Below, piece by piece: positions 1-8,614 of a DNA stretch of 64,000 nt. The stretch is from Methanococcoides vulcani (GTDB lineage: Archaea > Halobacteriota > Methanosarcinia > Methanosarcinales > Methanosarcinaceae). Under the pieces are notes generated by a model. The model did not search any database, had not been told where the DNA came from, and was given only the letters and a program-made list of their open reading frames with translations. How positions within the stretch are numbered: the first letter of the stretch is position 1; each line of letters starts with the position of its first letter. The stretch lies in assembly GCF_900111645.1 (NCBI RefSeq), contig NZ_FOHQ01000001.1, positions 319,468-383,467 of the forward strand, given 5' to 3'. A program made the translations under genes and the position numbers.

Positions 1-834
1 TCAGGTACTGCTGAAGAAGGTCAGTATGTGAACCTTGCTAATGTCACTGCATCTTACGATGGTGACGAAGTCTACGACGAGGATCTTAGCCACTACTTCG
101 GTGTGAATGCATCAATTGATATTGAAAAGTTCACAGATGGTCATGATGCTGATGAACCCATAGGTCCATATCTTCTACTTGATTATCCAGTTGAATGGAC
201 ATATGAAGTTAAGAACACAGGTAATGTGAACCTTACCATAGACGTGCAGGATAATGACAGCAGTGTCACTCCGCTGTATATGGATGGTGATGATGGCGAT
301 GATGTTTTCGAACCCGGCGAGGTCTGGATATTCAATGCCAGTGGTACAGCTGTTCAATACCAGTACTGCAACATTGGAAATGTGACTGGCTCTTACGTAG
401 AATTCCTGACAACAGATGAGGATCCAAGTTACTACTTCGGTATAACCAATGAAGAACTCAAAGATATGGTCGGCGGTAAAGGCTACTGGAAGAAATCCAA
501 CAATTGGCCGGCAGGAGTTACTAATGTCACTATAGGCAATGTTACTTACACAAAGGAAGATGCTGTAGACTACCTTAATTCTCCAGTTCAGGATAAACCG
601 TACATCATGTTTGGACAACTATTACCAGCCAAACTGAACGTCATGGTCGGTAATCCGTACTATCCTCATGTAATGGATGGTGAATTGGTCTATTTCATTG
701 AAGCAGCTGATGCCTGGATGGAAGATTATCCATTAGGTAGTAGTGGTCCTGAAGTTGATGCAGCATGGGCTGATTCCGGGGAACAACTCAAAAATGTGTT
801 AGAGATGTATAACGAAGGGACTCTGTACCAATAA
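1..834 (+). CDS. Surface protein, C-terminal part (cut by window start)
   Basis: The frame is open from base 1, so this is only the C-terminal 277 codons of a longer protein; the GTG at 28 is just the first internal start. The fragment is acidic, Asn/Asp/Gly-rich, has many N-x-S/T sequons and begins with two beta-sandwich-like units, each ending in a similar phrase (SHYFGV near residue 37 and SYYFGI near 147), as in cell-surface repeat proteins. A GKGYWKKSNNWP stretch follows, then an alpha-helical tail to the TAA. No C-terminal membrane anchor or sorting motif is visible. A role in the cell envelope is inferred from composition and repeats; the exact family is not recognised. Confidence 0.75.
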   Translation, partial: SGTAEEGQYVNLANVTASYDGDEVYDEDLSHYFGVNASIDIEKFTDGHDADEPIGPYLLLDYPVEWTYEVKNTGNVNLTIDVQDNDSSVTPLYMDGDDGDDVFEPGEVWIFNASGTAVQYQYCNIGNVTGSYVEFLTTDEDPSYYFGITNEELKDMVGGKGYWKKSNNWPAGVTNVTIGNVTYTKEDAVDYLNSPVQDKPYIMFGQLLPAKLNVMVGNPYYPHVMDGELVYFIEAADAWMEDYPLGSSGPEVDAAWADSGEQLKNVLEMYNEGTLYQ

Positions 835-1015
835 TTGATTCTCGTAACTCTTGATGTTTAACTAAATCGAGTTTAAGAACAGGTTTCATTTGATTTCCTG
901 TTCTATTCTTCTTTTATTCCTTCTTCCAATTTGTTTCCTCTCAAAAACACCTCATTATTATGAGCATGCACTTCTCTATAGATATATTTATATACAAATC
1001 CCGCCAATATCTTAA

Positions 1016-1144
1016 TTGGGTACAAATGGAGGTGGTGGTGAGGATTCAAACGTTTCCGAGTTTGTATATGTTTATGTAAAACCGGGAGTTTACAATGTAT
1101 CCCTGACCGCAACAAATGAGAATGACACTGATATAAGTCCATAG
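1016..1144 (+). pseudogene. PKD-domain remnant
   Basis: A 42-codon frame from TTG 1016 to TAG 1144 encodes the end of a PKD fold: YVKPGVYNVSLTATNEN matches the last two strands of PKD domains (Y..pGxYxVxLtvtn). The upstream WxFGDG half is missing and a TAA at 1013 closes the frame, so this looks like the debris of a PKD-containing surface protein, fitting the surface protein just upstream. The DNA between 835 and 1015 holds no other recognisable gene. Confidence 0.6.
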
Positions 1145-1190
1145 CTGAATATGTGGGGTATATTCACCTAAGGAGGATCTAACTAAAGAA

Positions 1191-1304
1191 ATGCAGGAGA
1201 TTCTCGAATCCCGACAATTGCAATTCCAATTATTAGTATTTGGAACTAATGTTCCTTTTACAAAGAAAAAAAATAAACCGTGGTGGTACAAATGGAACTT
1301 GTAA
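1191..1304 (+). CDS. Small basic protein, 37 aa
   Basis: A very strong ribosome site (AAGGAGGATC, 1170-1179) sits 11 bases before an ATG that opens a 37-codon frame ending in TAA. The product is amphipathic at first and ends in a basic, Trp-rich tail (KKKNKPWWYKWNL). The stop overlaps the start of the next small gene by 13 bases, so the two are probably translationally coupled. Function unknown; the assignment rests on the ribosome site and the overlap only. Confidence 0.4.
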   Translation: MQEILESRQLQFQLLVFGTNVPFTKKKNKPWWYKWNL

Positions 1305-1441
1305 AAGTATATTGTGAAAACTGTGGAAGCGAGATCATTGTGTATGATACTCATGTGAAGAAGCACATGTATTGTACTATACACTGCCTTGAATCTGCAG
1401 GTGGAAGTTCTTCAGGGAGCGACCAAACCGCATCGACCTGA
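1292..1441 (+). CDS. Small zinc-ribbon-like protein, 49 aa
   Basis: ATG at 1292 opens 49 codons to TGA 1441. The product has a CxNC pair (YCENCGSE, residues 8-11) and a second CTIHC pair (28-32), i.e. four Cys suited to one zinc, followed by a flexible Ser/Gly-rich tail. A GGTGGT ribosome site lies 6 bases upstream. It starts inside the preceding 37-aa gene, so both are read from one transcript. The four-Cys arrangement makes chance unlikely; the role could be regulatory or RNA-binding, but nothing in the sequence decides it. Confidence 0.6.
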   Translation: MELVKVYCENCGSEIIVYDTHVKKHMYCTIHCLESAGGSSSGSDQTAST

Positions 1442-1639
1442 TCAACTTCCTCTTTTTCAGTTTTTGAAATTACTGTTACTTTAATGCATCACTACTTTTA
1501 GTATTCTATCCTCTTCTTTTGATATGTCAATTATTATAAACAAATCCTCTTGTGGATTTGATCCTTGGATCTTCGGCAGTTTTAAATAATACTGGGGTAT
1601 TACTATGGTAATACCCGATTGATACTTTGGAGTTTCCTC

Positions 1640-2347
1640 ATGAGATCAATGTCATTATTAAGCAGCGGTCTGGATTCGATCGCTGCTCTTGCAATTGCAA
1701 AAAAGACCTCCGATGTTGTTCTGGCATTGACCTTTGACTATGGTCAGCGTTCTGTTCAGAGGGAGATCGATCATTCAAGGGTTATTTGTGAACATTATGG
1801 GATAGATCACAGAATAATCCATCTGGACTGGTTAAAGGACATTACGAATACATCTCTTGTGAACGAGGACATGGATGTTCCTGAGCTATCGGTCGAAGAT
1901 ATTTCGAAAAATACAGGTGCCGTTACTGAAGAATCCGCAAAGAGTGTGTGGGTTCCCAACAGGAATGGTGTCTTTTTGAATATCGCAGCAAGCTTTGCTG
2001 AAAGCTATGATTGCGATCATGTCATTGCAGGATTCAACGGGGAAGAGGCAAAGACATTCCCTGACAACTCCAAAGAGTTCGTTGATGCGTCTGACAGGTG
2101 TTTTTCCTACTCCACTGCAAACGGTGTGAAAGTTCTTGCTCCCCTTATTGATATGGACAAGGCAACTATAGTGCATGAGGCAATGGATGCAAAGGCACCA
2201 CTTGAGTGGAGCTGGAGTTGTTATCACGGTGGAGATGAGCCATGCGGAGTATGTGAAAGCTGTGTAAGACGTGCGCGTGCTTTCCATGAGTCCGGTTTGA
2301 AGGACCCTCTTATGGTTAGACTGGGGTTGGATGATCAAAGGTGCTAA
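1640..2347 (+). CDS. queC: 7-cyano-7-deazaguanine synthase QueC
   Basis: QueC converts 7-carboxy-7-deazaguanine to preQ0 with ATP and ammonia; in archaea preQ0 is the precursor of archaeosine in the tRNA D-loop. The N-terminal PP-loop reads [11 protein letters not shown] (usually SGGLDS), followed by FDYGQRS; the C-terminal zinc site is [16 protein letters not shown]. Length is normal for the family. The ATG at 1640 was chosen because GGAG (1629-1632) is correctly spaced before it; a TTG seven codons upstream is possible. It heads queC-DUF366-queE-queD, whose genes nearly touch or overlap. Confidence 0.95.
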   Translation: MRSMSLLSSGLDSIAALAIAKKTSDVVLALTFDYGQRSVQREIDHSRVICEHYGIDHRIIHLDWLKDITNTSLVNEDMDVPELSVEDISKNTGAVTEESAKSVWVPNRNGVFLNIAASFAESYDCDHVIAGFNGEEAKTFPDNSKEFVDASDRCFSYSTANGVKVLAPLIDMDKATIVHEAMDAKAPLEWSWSCYHGGDEPCGVCESCVRRARAFHESGLKDPLMVRLGLDDQRC

Positions 2348-2358
2348 AGGTGTTTATT

Positions 2359-2916
2359 ATGGAATGTATAATTCTTGATGAAATTATGGATTATGACGGA
2401 AGCCAGATCTCTTCCTTGTGGGCATACAACCTGAAAGGTATCCAGCAGGATTCCATCGTTGCTTTCAGAGGTGGATGTGATGTGAAGCTCGAGCATATGA
2501 TCGATCTTGAGGACAAGAGGATGGGAGACTCTATCTATTCTCCTGATATGCTTCATTTCCTTATAGAACACTTTGATTCTACTGACCTTAAGCTCATCTA
2601 TGCACGACAGAGGCTGTTCACTGCAATTGTGGCAGAGGCACTTCTGGAGAATGGTGTAATGACCACAAGGCAGGGGGATGACCTGTTTGTGAATGGCAGG
2701 AAACTGACAATTTCGATTGCAAGTACTTCTGCAGTATCCCAGAAGATCCACTTCGGGATCAATGTTTCCCATGATTTTTATGGTAATCTGGCGGATATTG
2801 GTGTCGATGAGGTAAAGGCGGTAGGACTTCTTGGAGCGATATCTAAAAAATATGTTGCCGAGATCGATGATATTGAAAAAGACCTTCGCAAATCCCGACC
2901 ATTGGATGTGGTATGA
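2359..2916 (+). CDS. DUF366 family protein
   Basis: An 185-aa protein of the archaeal DUF366 family, recognised by its length, the MDYDGSQISSLWAYN opening and its place inside the preQ0 operon. No biochemical function is established as far as I know. The start at ATG 2359 follows an AAAGGTG ribosome site (2346-2352); a GTG at 2341 inside the end of queC is less likely. The stop overlaps the queE start (ATGA). Sitting between queC and queE suggests a part in 7-deazaguanine synthesis or its use in tRNA. Confidence 0.8.
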   Translation: MECIILDEIMDYDGSQISSLWAYNLKGIQQDSIVAFRGGCDVKLEHMIDLEDKRMGDSIYSPDMLHFLIEHFDSTDLKLIYARQRLFTAIVAEALLENGVMTTRQGDDLFVNGRKLTISIASTSAVSQKIHFGINVSHDFYGNLADIGVDEVKAVGLLGAISKKYVAEIDDIEKDLRKSRPLDVV

Positions 2917-3632
2917 TGCAGGTACCTGTCAGTGAGATATTTTGCTCTGTTCAGGGTGAAGGTCCTCATGTGGGCGTGAGGCAGGCTTTTGTAAGGTTCG
3001 TCGGTTGCAATCTTAACTGTTCATATTGTGACACGAATGTTGAGACGCCAGCTGTCTGTAAATTTGAAAAGGTTCCCGGAACGAACATATTCCAGGACAT
3101 ACCAAATCCTCTTAGCGTAGAGGATGTTAATGAACTGCTGGGCAGTTATGAGAATGTCCATTCTATATCCCTTACAGGCGGAGAGCCTCTCCTTGAGGCA
3201 GATTTTATTGCAAATCTGGATGTTTCAAGGCCTCTATACCTTGAGTCTAATATGACCCTTCCACATATGGCAAAGAAGATCAAGGACAAGGTCTCCTATG
3301 TTTCAGGGGATGTGAAGCTTATTGATGAGTTCGAGGGTGAGGATTTTGCGTCCCACCTTGACAGGACCATAGAATGTTTCCGCATGCTTCGGAATACAAA
3401 GAAAAGGGAATGTTTCTCTAAACTGGTTATCACAAAGGACACAGTAGCAGATGATGTTCTGGGTATTGTTGATGCTATTTCAGGTTATGTTTCCTGTGTG
3501 GTACTTCAACCGGTGACACAGAAACATCTTGCTCCTGATATTGATGTTATGCTTGAATTACAAAAAAATTTGCTTGATTCAATAGATACTTTGATAATTC
3601 CTCAAACACACAAGATGTGGGGTTGTTTATAA
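2913..3632 (+). CDS. queE: 7-carboxy-7-deazaguanine synthase QueE (radical SAM)
   Basis: QueE rearranges 6-carboxytetrahydropterin to 7-carboxy-7-deazaguanine using an S-adenosylmethionine radical. The cluster motif is GCNLNCSYC (Cys 32, 36, 39; CX3CX2C). FCSVQGEGPHVG at the N-terminus is the family signature, and SLTGGEPLLE is the SAM-binding GGE motif. Start overlaps the DUF366 stop, and its own TAA overlaps the queD ATG (TAATG), so translation is coupled through the operon. Confidence 0.93.
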   Translation: MMQVPVSEIFCSVQGEGPHVGVRQAFVRFVGCNLNCSYCDTNVETPAVCKFEKVPGTNIFQDIPNPLSVEDVNELLGSYENVHSISLTGGEPLLEADFIANLDVSRPLYLESNMTLPHMAKKIKDKVSYVSGDVKLIDEFEGEDFASHLDRTIECFRMLRNTKKRECFSKLVITKDTVADDVLGIVDAISGYVSCVVLQPVTQKHLAPDIDVMLELQKNLLDSIDTLIIPQTHKMWGCL

Positions 3633-3982
3633 TGACAAAAATGAGACTTGGAATAATAGAATACATAGATAGCGCACATTATTTACCTGAACACGAGACA
3701 TGTGGCATTGTCCATGGTCACACTTATAAGATAGAGATAGTTCTCGAGGGTGAGAAAAAGGAAAACGGCATGGTCATGGATTTCTATGAGATCAAGAAGA
3801 CCGTACGTGAAACTCTAAAGAACTATGACCACAGGCTCCTTAATGATATTCTCCCATTCCCAAGTGCAGAGAATATCTGTGAGCATATTCATGCAGACCT
3901 CTCAGAAAAGCTTGGTTATCCGCTTTCTGTGAAGGTATGGGAAGGCCATGGTAAGTGGTGTGAACTGAATGGTTTGGAGTGA
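3632..3982 (+). CDS. queD: 6-carboxytetrahydropterin synthase QueD
   Basis: A short PTPS-fold protein (116 aa) that makes 6-carboxytetrahydropterin from dihydroneopterin triphosphate, the first committed step to preQ0. Zinc ligands are visible as SAH near residue 15 and HGH after the catalytic Cys in ETCGIVHGHTY; NYDHRLLND and PSAENIC are the other conserved blocks. ATG 3632 overlaps the queE stop and follows a GGGG run 9 bases upstream; the longer GTG start at 3617 lies within queE and lacks support. Confidence 0.92.
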   Translation: MTKMRLGIIEYIDSAHYLPEHETCGIVHGHTYKIEIVLEGEKKENGMVMDFYEIKKTVRETLKNYDHRLLNDILPFPSAENICEHIHADLSEKLGYPLSVKVWEGHGKWCELNGLE

Positions 3983-4057
3983 TCTCTCCACAACCTATAT
4001 CTATAACGGTTCTAATTGAATTGCAGACTTCGTATTATTAATGCTGGAGGACAAACT

Positions 4058-4996
4058 TTGCCTGATACTGATAAAATCCCTGAAGAATGTCACGATGAGA
4101 ATGGCGTTGATCTTGATGTTATGAGAAAGATCTCAGAACATCCTTGTTATAATAAGGACGCGCAGCATAAATATGGCCGCATTCACCTGGCTGTGGCTCC
4201 AAAATGCAACATCCAGTGCAATTATTGTGATCGGAAGTTCGATTGTGTCAATGAGAGTCGTCCGGGTGTGACAAGTGAAGTATTGACCCCTCAGGAGGCA
4301 CTAGAAAAGACAAGGGATGTTCTCAAGGATTATCCTTTCATCAAGGTAGTTGCAGTAGCAGGTCCTGGTGATCCTCTTGCCAACGATGAGACCTTTGAGA
4401 CCCTTGAACTTATCAAGAACGAATTCCCTGATGTGACCCTTTGCCTTAGTACCAATGGATTGGCACTTCCGGATAAGATGGATGATCTTCTAAGGGTTGG
4501 CGTCAGTACACTGACTGTTACTCTCAATGCTATCGATCCTGAGATACAGGCAAAGATCGTGGACCATGTGGCTTACAAGGGTAAATCCTACACAGGTGTG
4601 GAGGCTGCGGAAATTCTCATCAAGAATCAGCTTGAAGGCATAAAGATGGCAGTTGAAGCCGGACTTGTTGTTAAGATCAATACGGTACTTATTCCTGAGA
4701 TCAACAAGAATCACATTATAGAGGTCGCAAAGAAAGTACGTGAGCTTGGTGTTTTCATCATGAACATCATGCCTCTTATCTGTCAGGCAAAGTTTACAGA
4801 CATGGAACCACCTTCCAATCAAGAGCGCAAAGAAGTACAGGCTCTCTGTGAGCCTTATGTACAGCAGATGCGCCACTGTCGCCAGTGCAGGTCTGATGCA
4901 TATGGTCTTCTTGGCAAGGACCTATCTCAGATGAGCGAGGAGCGCAGGAATGTTATCAAGATGGAGTCTATTAAAAAGAAGGAACATGAAGAATGA
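4058..4996 (+). CDS. nifB: NifB-type radical SAM protein
   Basis: NifB builds the NifB-co iron-sulfur-carbide core of nitrogenase cofactors. The protein shows the NifB signature HPCYNKDAQHKYGR, then the cluster motif CNIQCNYCDRKFDCVNESR, AVAGPGDPLAN, and the late CRQCRSDAYGLLG Cys set. It is the stand-alone archaeal form without a NifX-like tail (about 312 aa). TTG 4058 is preferred over TTG 4016 because GGAGG (4046-4050) is 7 bases ahead of it. No nitrogenase genes occur in the window; it sits between queD and methanogenesis marker 2, so its partner genes are elsewhere or it has another use. Confidence 0.9.
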   Translation: MPDTDKIPEECHDENGVDLDVMRKISEHPCYNKDAQHKYGRIHLAVAPKCNIQCNYCDRKFDCVNESRPGVTSEVLTPQEALEKTRDVLKDYPFIKVVAVAGPGDPLANDETFETLELIKNEFPDVTLCLSTNGLALPDKMDDLLRVGVSTLTVTLNAIDPEIQAKIVDHVAYKGKSYTGVEAAEILIKNQLEGIKMAVEAGLVVKINTVLIPEINKNHIIEVAKKVRELGVFIMNIMPLICQAKFTDMEPPSNQERKEVQALCEPYVQQMRHCRQCRSDAYGLLGKDLSQMSEERRNVIKMESIKKKEHEE

Positions 4997-5038
4997 TCTT
5001 CTTCTGTTCTGCCTGAACCACATAAGGGAATGATATAC

Positions 5039-6049
5039 TTGGATATTGAACAACTGGCTGCAAACCTTCGAAACTTTGAAGGTGTGACCCGCAAGAAACC
5101 CATAGCTGACATTGTCAATATGTTCGATGAAGTGCGCAGTGAATATGGTGAGACCATCGTGGATTTTGGAGATGATGCAGCAGTACTCGATACTGGCGGG
5201 GATGAGGTTATACTGTTTGCTGCCGATGCGATATGGGGTAAGATCGCACTTGAGAGCCCCTGGTGGACAGGATATACTTCCGTCGTTGTGAACGTCAATG
5301 ACATATCAGCAATGGGTGGAAGGCCTGTTGCAATGGTCAATGTCATGTCCTCCTGTGATTCTGAAGCATGCAAAGAGATGATGCGTGGTATCAAGGACGG
5401 GGTAAAGAAGTTCGGTGTCCCCATGGTTGGAGGACATGTTCATCCTGATACTCCATATAATTCACTTGGTGTTGCTATCATTGGTGTTGCAAAGAAGGAA
5501 TGCATTGTCAGAAGTGATATGGCAAGGCCAGGCGATGCAGTGATAGTTGCCTATGATATGGACGGCCGTGTGGGCAAGAATTCCCCTTACAGCTGGGATA
5601 CTACCTCTTTTAAGGATGCTCAAACCGTTCGTGACCGTTTCCTTGTAATGCAGACGATCGCTGAGAAGAATTTGCTGACAGCAGGAAAGGATATCAGTAA
5701 TCCGGGAACTGTGGGAACGCTTGGTATGCTATGTGAGACCAGCAAAGTTGGTGCATCTGTAGATATTACAAAGATCCCTATGCCGGAAGGCCTTGAGCTG
5801 GAACAGTGGCTTAAGATCTATCCTGCAACCGGCTATATTTTAACTGCAAAGCCAGAGAACTGTGATGAGTGTATCCGGATATTTGAGGATGTTGGAATTG
5901 CTGCGGTTGTGATCGGTGAGATCAACGATTCCCAAAAAGTAGATATCTATTCAGGTGACCAGAAGGCAGTTGTCTTTGATCTTAACACCGATACCATTAC
6001 AGGTATCGATATGGAAGCAGGAGATATAGGGTCCGAAAATGTGGAATGA
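5039..6049 (+). CDS. Methanogenesis marker protein 2 (AIR synthase-related)
   Basis: A PurM/ThiL-fold ATP-binding protein of the methanogenesis marker 2 family, seen in essentially all methanogens; its reaction is not established. Visible features are VDFGDDAAVL and DAIWGK near the N-terminus, the NVNDISAMGG block typical of AIR synthases, and VGGHVHPDT. TTG 5039 (MDIEQLAANL) is favoured as start: AAGGGA at 5025-5030 is 8 bases before it but directly abuts the ATG at 5030, and family members usually begin MDLE. Close behind nifB with 42 bases between. Confidence 0.82.
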   Translation: MDIEQLAANLRNFEGVTRKKPIADIVNMFDEVRSEYGETIVDFGDDAAVLDTGGDEVILFAADAIWGKIALESPWWTGYTSVVVNVNDISAMGGRPVAMVNVMSSCDSEACKEMMRGIKDGVKKFGVPMVGGHVHPDTPYNSLGVAIIGVAKKECIVRSDMARPGDAVIVAYDMDGRVGKNSPYSWDTTSFKDAQTVRDRFLVMQTIAEKNLLTAGKDISNPGTVGTLGMLCETSKVGASVDITKIPMPEGLELEQWLKIYPATGYILTAKPENCDECIRIFEDVGIAAVVIGEINDSQKVDIYSGDQKAVVFDLNTDTITGIDMEAGDIGSENVE

Positions 6050-6092
6050 ACCTGTTATCAATTCAACAGGTTCTCTTTTTTAAATATCAGCA

Positions 6093-6389
6093 TTATTCAA
6101 TGTATGCTTCCATTTCCTTGAAGTAGTATTCTTCTGCCTCTTTAACGACATCAAGCTTGCCTCTAAGAGCAATAACTTCCCTTTTGTCACATTCTACAAT
6201 ATCAACGTTGAGATTTCTTTCGACCGGTTGCAGGCCAAATTCTTCTACAATATCATAGATGATGTATGATGGTGTTCCTGGAGGCATTACCAGGTCGAAA
6301 AGCTCCTCGATCTCTTCTCCAAATTCCTCTTCGATCTCTTTATTCTCTTTCCTTTTTTCGAGGTCTTCAATTGTCAGCATTTTTGGCAT
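6093..6389 (-). CDS. Conserved small acidic protein, function unknown
   Basis: A 98-aa very acidic protein: an N-terminal charged helix rich in Glu (KENKEIEEEFGEEIEEL) followed by a compact alpha/beta part with MPPGTPSYIIYDIVEEFGLQP. Start set at the internal ATG 6389 because AAAGGTGAT lies 4-12 bases upstream; the ORF could extend to 6425 without a ribosome site. It converges on the marker 2 gene, with about 40 bases between stops. I do not recognise the family with confidence; it looks like a genuine conserved methanogen protein rather than noise. Confidence 0.7.
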   Translation of the reverse strand: MPKMLTIEDLEKRKENKEIEEEFGEEIEELFDLVMPPGTPSYIIYDIVEEFGLQPVERNLNVDIVECDKREVIALRGKLDVVKEAEEYYFKEMEAYIE

Positions 6390-6586
6390 TGTAATCACCT
6401 TTATATGACAGAACTGATGGTACATTTTACATATATAGTAATCGCTGGTTCCTATATACCGGGTATCTGAAATTAGAGAACTTTTCGATCAAATATACGA
6501 ATATGTCTTTCCTGTTCCTGTATTGCAGAAAAGTATTATATGTTCAGATGACGATATCTTTTTAGAATTATTCAGGGTGAATCATA

Positions 6587-7285
6587 ATGAGACTGATAGG
6601 CCTATCTGATAATCTGGGACAGTTACGTGTGGAATTTGCCGGATGCAATATGAGATGCCCATATTGTGTGCACATCCGCCAGCCCATGAAGGAATATTCC
6701 ATCGGGGATGTTGTGGACCTTGCAAAGAGGTCTGAAAGTGAAGATGTTTATCTGGGTGGTGCGGAACCAACACTCCAGAAGGACCTTCTTCCCCTGATCG
6801 AAGGACTCCATGCTGCTGGCAAAAGCATACTGCTTAAATCCAATGGCATGAAACCGGATGTCCTTGAGAAGGCACTTCCCTTTGTCAAGGGGTTTGTTAT
6901 TGAGATAAAATCTCCTCTTGATGATATTCCTGCGATCATGGAGCTTACAGGCCTGTCGGAGGAGCGCAGTACCAAATATGTGTCTTTACTGCGTGAATCC
7001 CTGAATATTGCAAAAAAGAAATGGCTGAGGGTCTGGATAAGGGTCATACCGGAGTTTATCGATACTGGAACGATAGCTCGGATCCTGCCGGATATAGAGG
7101 ATGCATCAGAGGTCATGCTGTACCAGTTCATGAGCAATCCTGATTTCGACCTGCCTTTCAAAGGGCATGATAAGCCAACTCCGGAATGGGATGAGGTCCG
7201 AAAGCTTGGTGAGATGCTACTCGAGAAGGTGCAAAAGGTCCGGATCGTAGGAGTTGGTGGAAAACTGCTTCTTGAGAATAACTGA
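6587..7285 (+). CDS. Radical SAM protein, PFL-activase-like
   Basis: A compact 232-aa radical SAM enzyme with the cluster motif GCNMRCPYC (Cys 20, 24, 27; CX3CX2C) and YLGGAEPTLQ in place of the GGE motif, as in the pyruvate-formate-lyase-activating branch. C-terminal residues LRVWIRVIPEFID and QFMSNPDFDLP are barrel strands. There is no SPASM domain. Ribosome site GGGTGA lies before ATG 6587. No glycyl-radical enzyme is nearby, so the substrate is unknown. Confidence 0.8.
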   Translation: MRLIGLSDNLGQLRVEFAGCNMRCPYCVHIRQPMKEYSIGDVVDLAKRSESEDVYLGGAEPTLQKDLLPLIEGLHAAGKSILLKSNGMKPDVLEKALPFVKGFVIEIKSPLDDIPAIMELTGLSEERSTKYVSLLRESLNIAKKKWLRVWIRVIPEFIDTGTIARILPDIEDASEVMLYQFMSNPDFDLPFKGHDKPTPEWDEVRKLGEMLLEKVQKVRIVGVGGKLLLENN

Positions 7286-7379
7286 ATTTATCAATGTAGC
7301 CCAAAACCAAAAGCTTCTCAAATGGGTTACCATACCGGAATATTTATTCGTGTTAATAGCTATCTGTTATACGATAGCA

Positions 7380-7691
7380 ATGCAAGAATATAAATTGAAA
7401 CGTGGTTTTTCCCCGGACATCGAAAGAATATATGAAGAGATTGAAAAAAGCTTTCCTAGCGAGATCAGACGCGAGGAAGACAAGCTTTTAGTTTCTTATG
7501 GTGTGATCACAGAACTGTCCGTATATATGGACGGCAAGAAGCTAGTGGTAGATACTGTCACGGACGCTACTCTCGGCGATGATGAGATGATCCTTGACAC
7601 GAACAAGCGATTCAGGGATTTCCTTCTGCTGGCAACAGGATATACTGCTAAGGAACGCCTTAAGCAGGCCAAGAAGGCAGTATCCAAGTAA
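7380..7691 (+). CDS. DUF5611-like protein
   Basis: A 103-aa protein starting MQEYKLKRGFSPDIERIYEEIE and ending in a Lys-rich helix. It looks like the DUF5611 family of methanogens (recalled from the family pattern, not searched). The ORF extends upstream to 7254 over the end of the radical SAM gene, but the ATG at 7380 fits the family start and the upstream part is low-quality. No catalytic motif is seen. It is followed after 30 bases by the DUF98 gene. Confidence 0.7.
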   Translation: MQEYKLKRGFSPDIERIYEEIEKSFPSEIRREEDKLLVSYGVITELSVYMDGKKLVVDTVTDATLGDDEMILDTNKRFRDFLLLATGYTAKERLKQAKKAVSK

Positions 7692-7721
7692 GGGCTTTGA
7701 TCCAGGGGATATTGATCATCT

Positions 7722-8243
7722 GTGACATTCGTTAATAAGGAATTCCTTAAGGCCCTGAAGTCATTTGACATACCGACGTGCCTGAGGGTGTGTGCAGGTA
7801 CCGATGGGTCTGTGACATTCCTTCTTGAGATAATGACCCGCAAGGATGTCTCCGTGGTCACTGAGGCACAGCATCTCATACAGGCAGATGAGGAGACAGC
7901 ATCCCTTCTCGATATTGCTGTGGGATCTGATGTGAACTACAGGCTTGTGACGCTTTTTGCAGGCGCAAGACCCTTTGTCAGGGCACTATCCCTGTCCCCT
8001 ATTGAGAGGATGCCCGAAGACATCCGTCAGGACCTCATGCGCGCGGATATCCCCATCGGCAAGATCCTCAGAAACAGCGGCATCGAAACTCGCCGTGACT
8101 TCGATAACATCGAGATCAGCGAAGATGAACCGCTTTTCGACAGCAATAAAGCACTTTCCAGGTCATATCGCATAGTACACGATAACAACACCCTCATGTG
8201 GATAAATGAGAAGTTTCCGGTGGACGACCGCTGGAATTTATAA
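7722..8243 (+). CDS. Chorismate lyase-like protein (DUF98)
   Basis: The C-terminal half carries the chorismate-lyase pattern: IGKILRNSGIETRRDF, then LSRSYRIVHDNNTLMWINEKFP, matching the G.IL...ETRR and R.YRI...LM.I.E.FP blocks of the UbiC/DUF98 superfamily. Such enzymes release 4-hydroxybenzoate from chorismate. In methanogens 4-hydroxybenzoate is proposed to feed tetrahydrosarcina/methanopterin synthesis; that link is inference here. Start is GTG 7722, with GGGGAT about 12 bases upstream. Confidence 0.78.
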   Translation: MTFVNKEFLKALKSFDIPTCLRVCAGTDGSVTFLLEIMTRKDVSVVTEAQHLIQADEETASLLDIAVGSDVNYRLVTLFAGARPFVRALSLSPIERMPEDIRQDLMRADIPIGKILRNSGIETRRDFDNIEISEDEPLFDSNKALSRSYRIVHDNNTLMWINEKFPVDDRWNL

Positions 8244-8313
8244 ACCCGACCGAAAGGTTCATAATTGATTCTGTGTATCTGGGAACCACATCACAACCCC
8301 CATTTTTGAAGGT

Positions 8314-8385
8314 GCCTCGGTGGCTTAGGGGTATAGTGCGTCCTTGGTAAGGACGAGGTCGTGGGTTCAAATCCCACCCGAGGCT
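8314..8385 (+). tRNA. tRNA-Thr (GGT anticodon)
   Basis: A full cloverleaf: acceptor GCCTCGG (8314-8320) pairs with CCGAGGC (8378-8384); anticodon stem CGTCC/GGACG encloses TTGGTAA, anticodon GGT at 8346-8348; T-arm GTGGG-TTCAAAT-CCCAC (8361-8377); five-base variable loop; discriminator T at 8385. No intron and no encoded CCA. A T-rich tail follows (TTTCTT), a plausible archaeal terminator. Confidence 0.96.
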
Positions 8386-8614
8386 TTCTTATTACAAGAC
8401 TAACCAGTCATTGGTTCTATTTTTACCATAATGTAGTTAATTAAAATCGGGTCTAATTTTGGCTTTGTAGAAATCCTCAATATTTGGACGAGAATTTAAG
8501 TTAACAATAATTCAAAATGTATGGCAGATATTGATGCTTATTTCCTATATTCACCTGTTGATGGTGATTTTGATATGTTTTCTACAGAACCGAAATAATA
8601 ATAAGGGGAATCAG

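Noticed and set aside
175-618. 147-aa minus-strand frame
   Set aside because: Shadow of the surface protein; no ribosome site and improbable composition.
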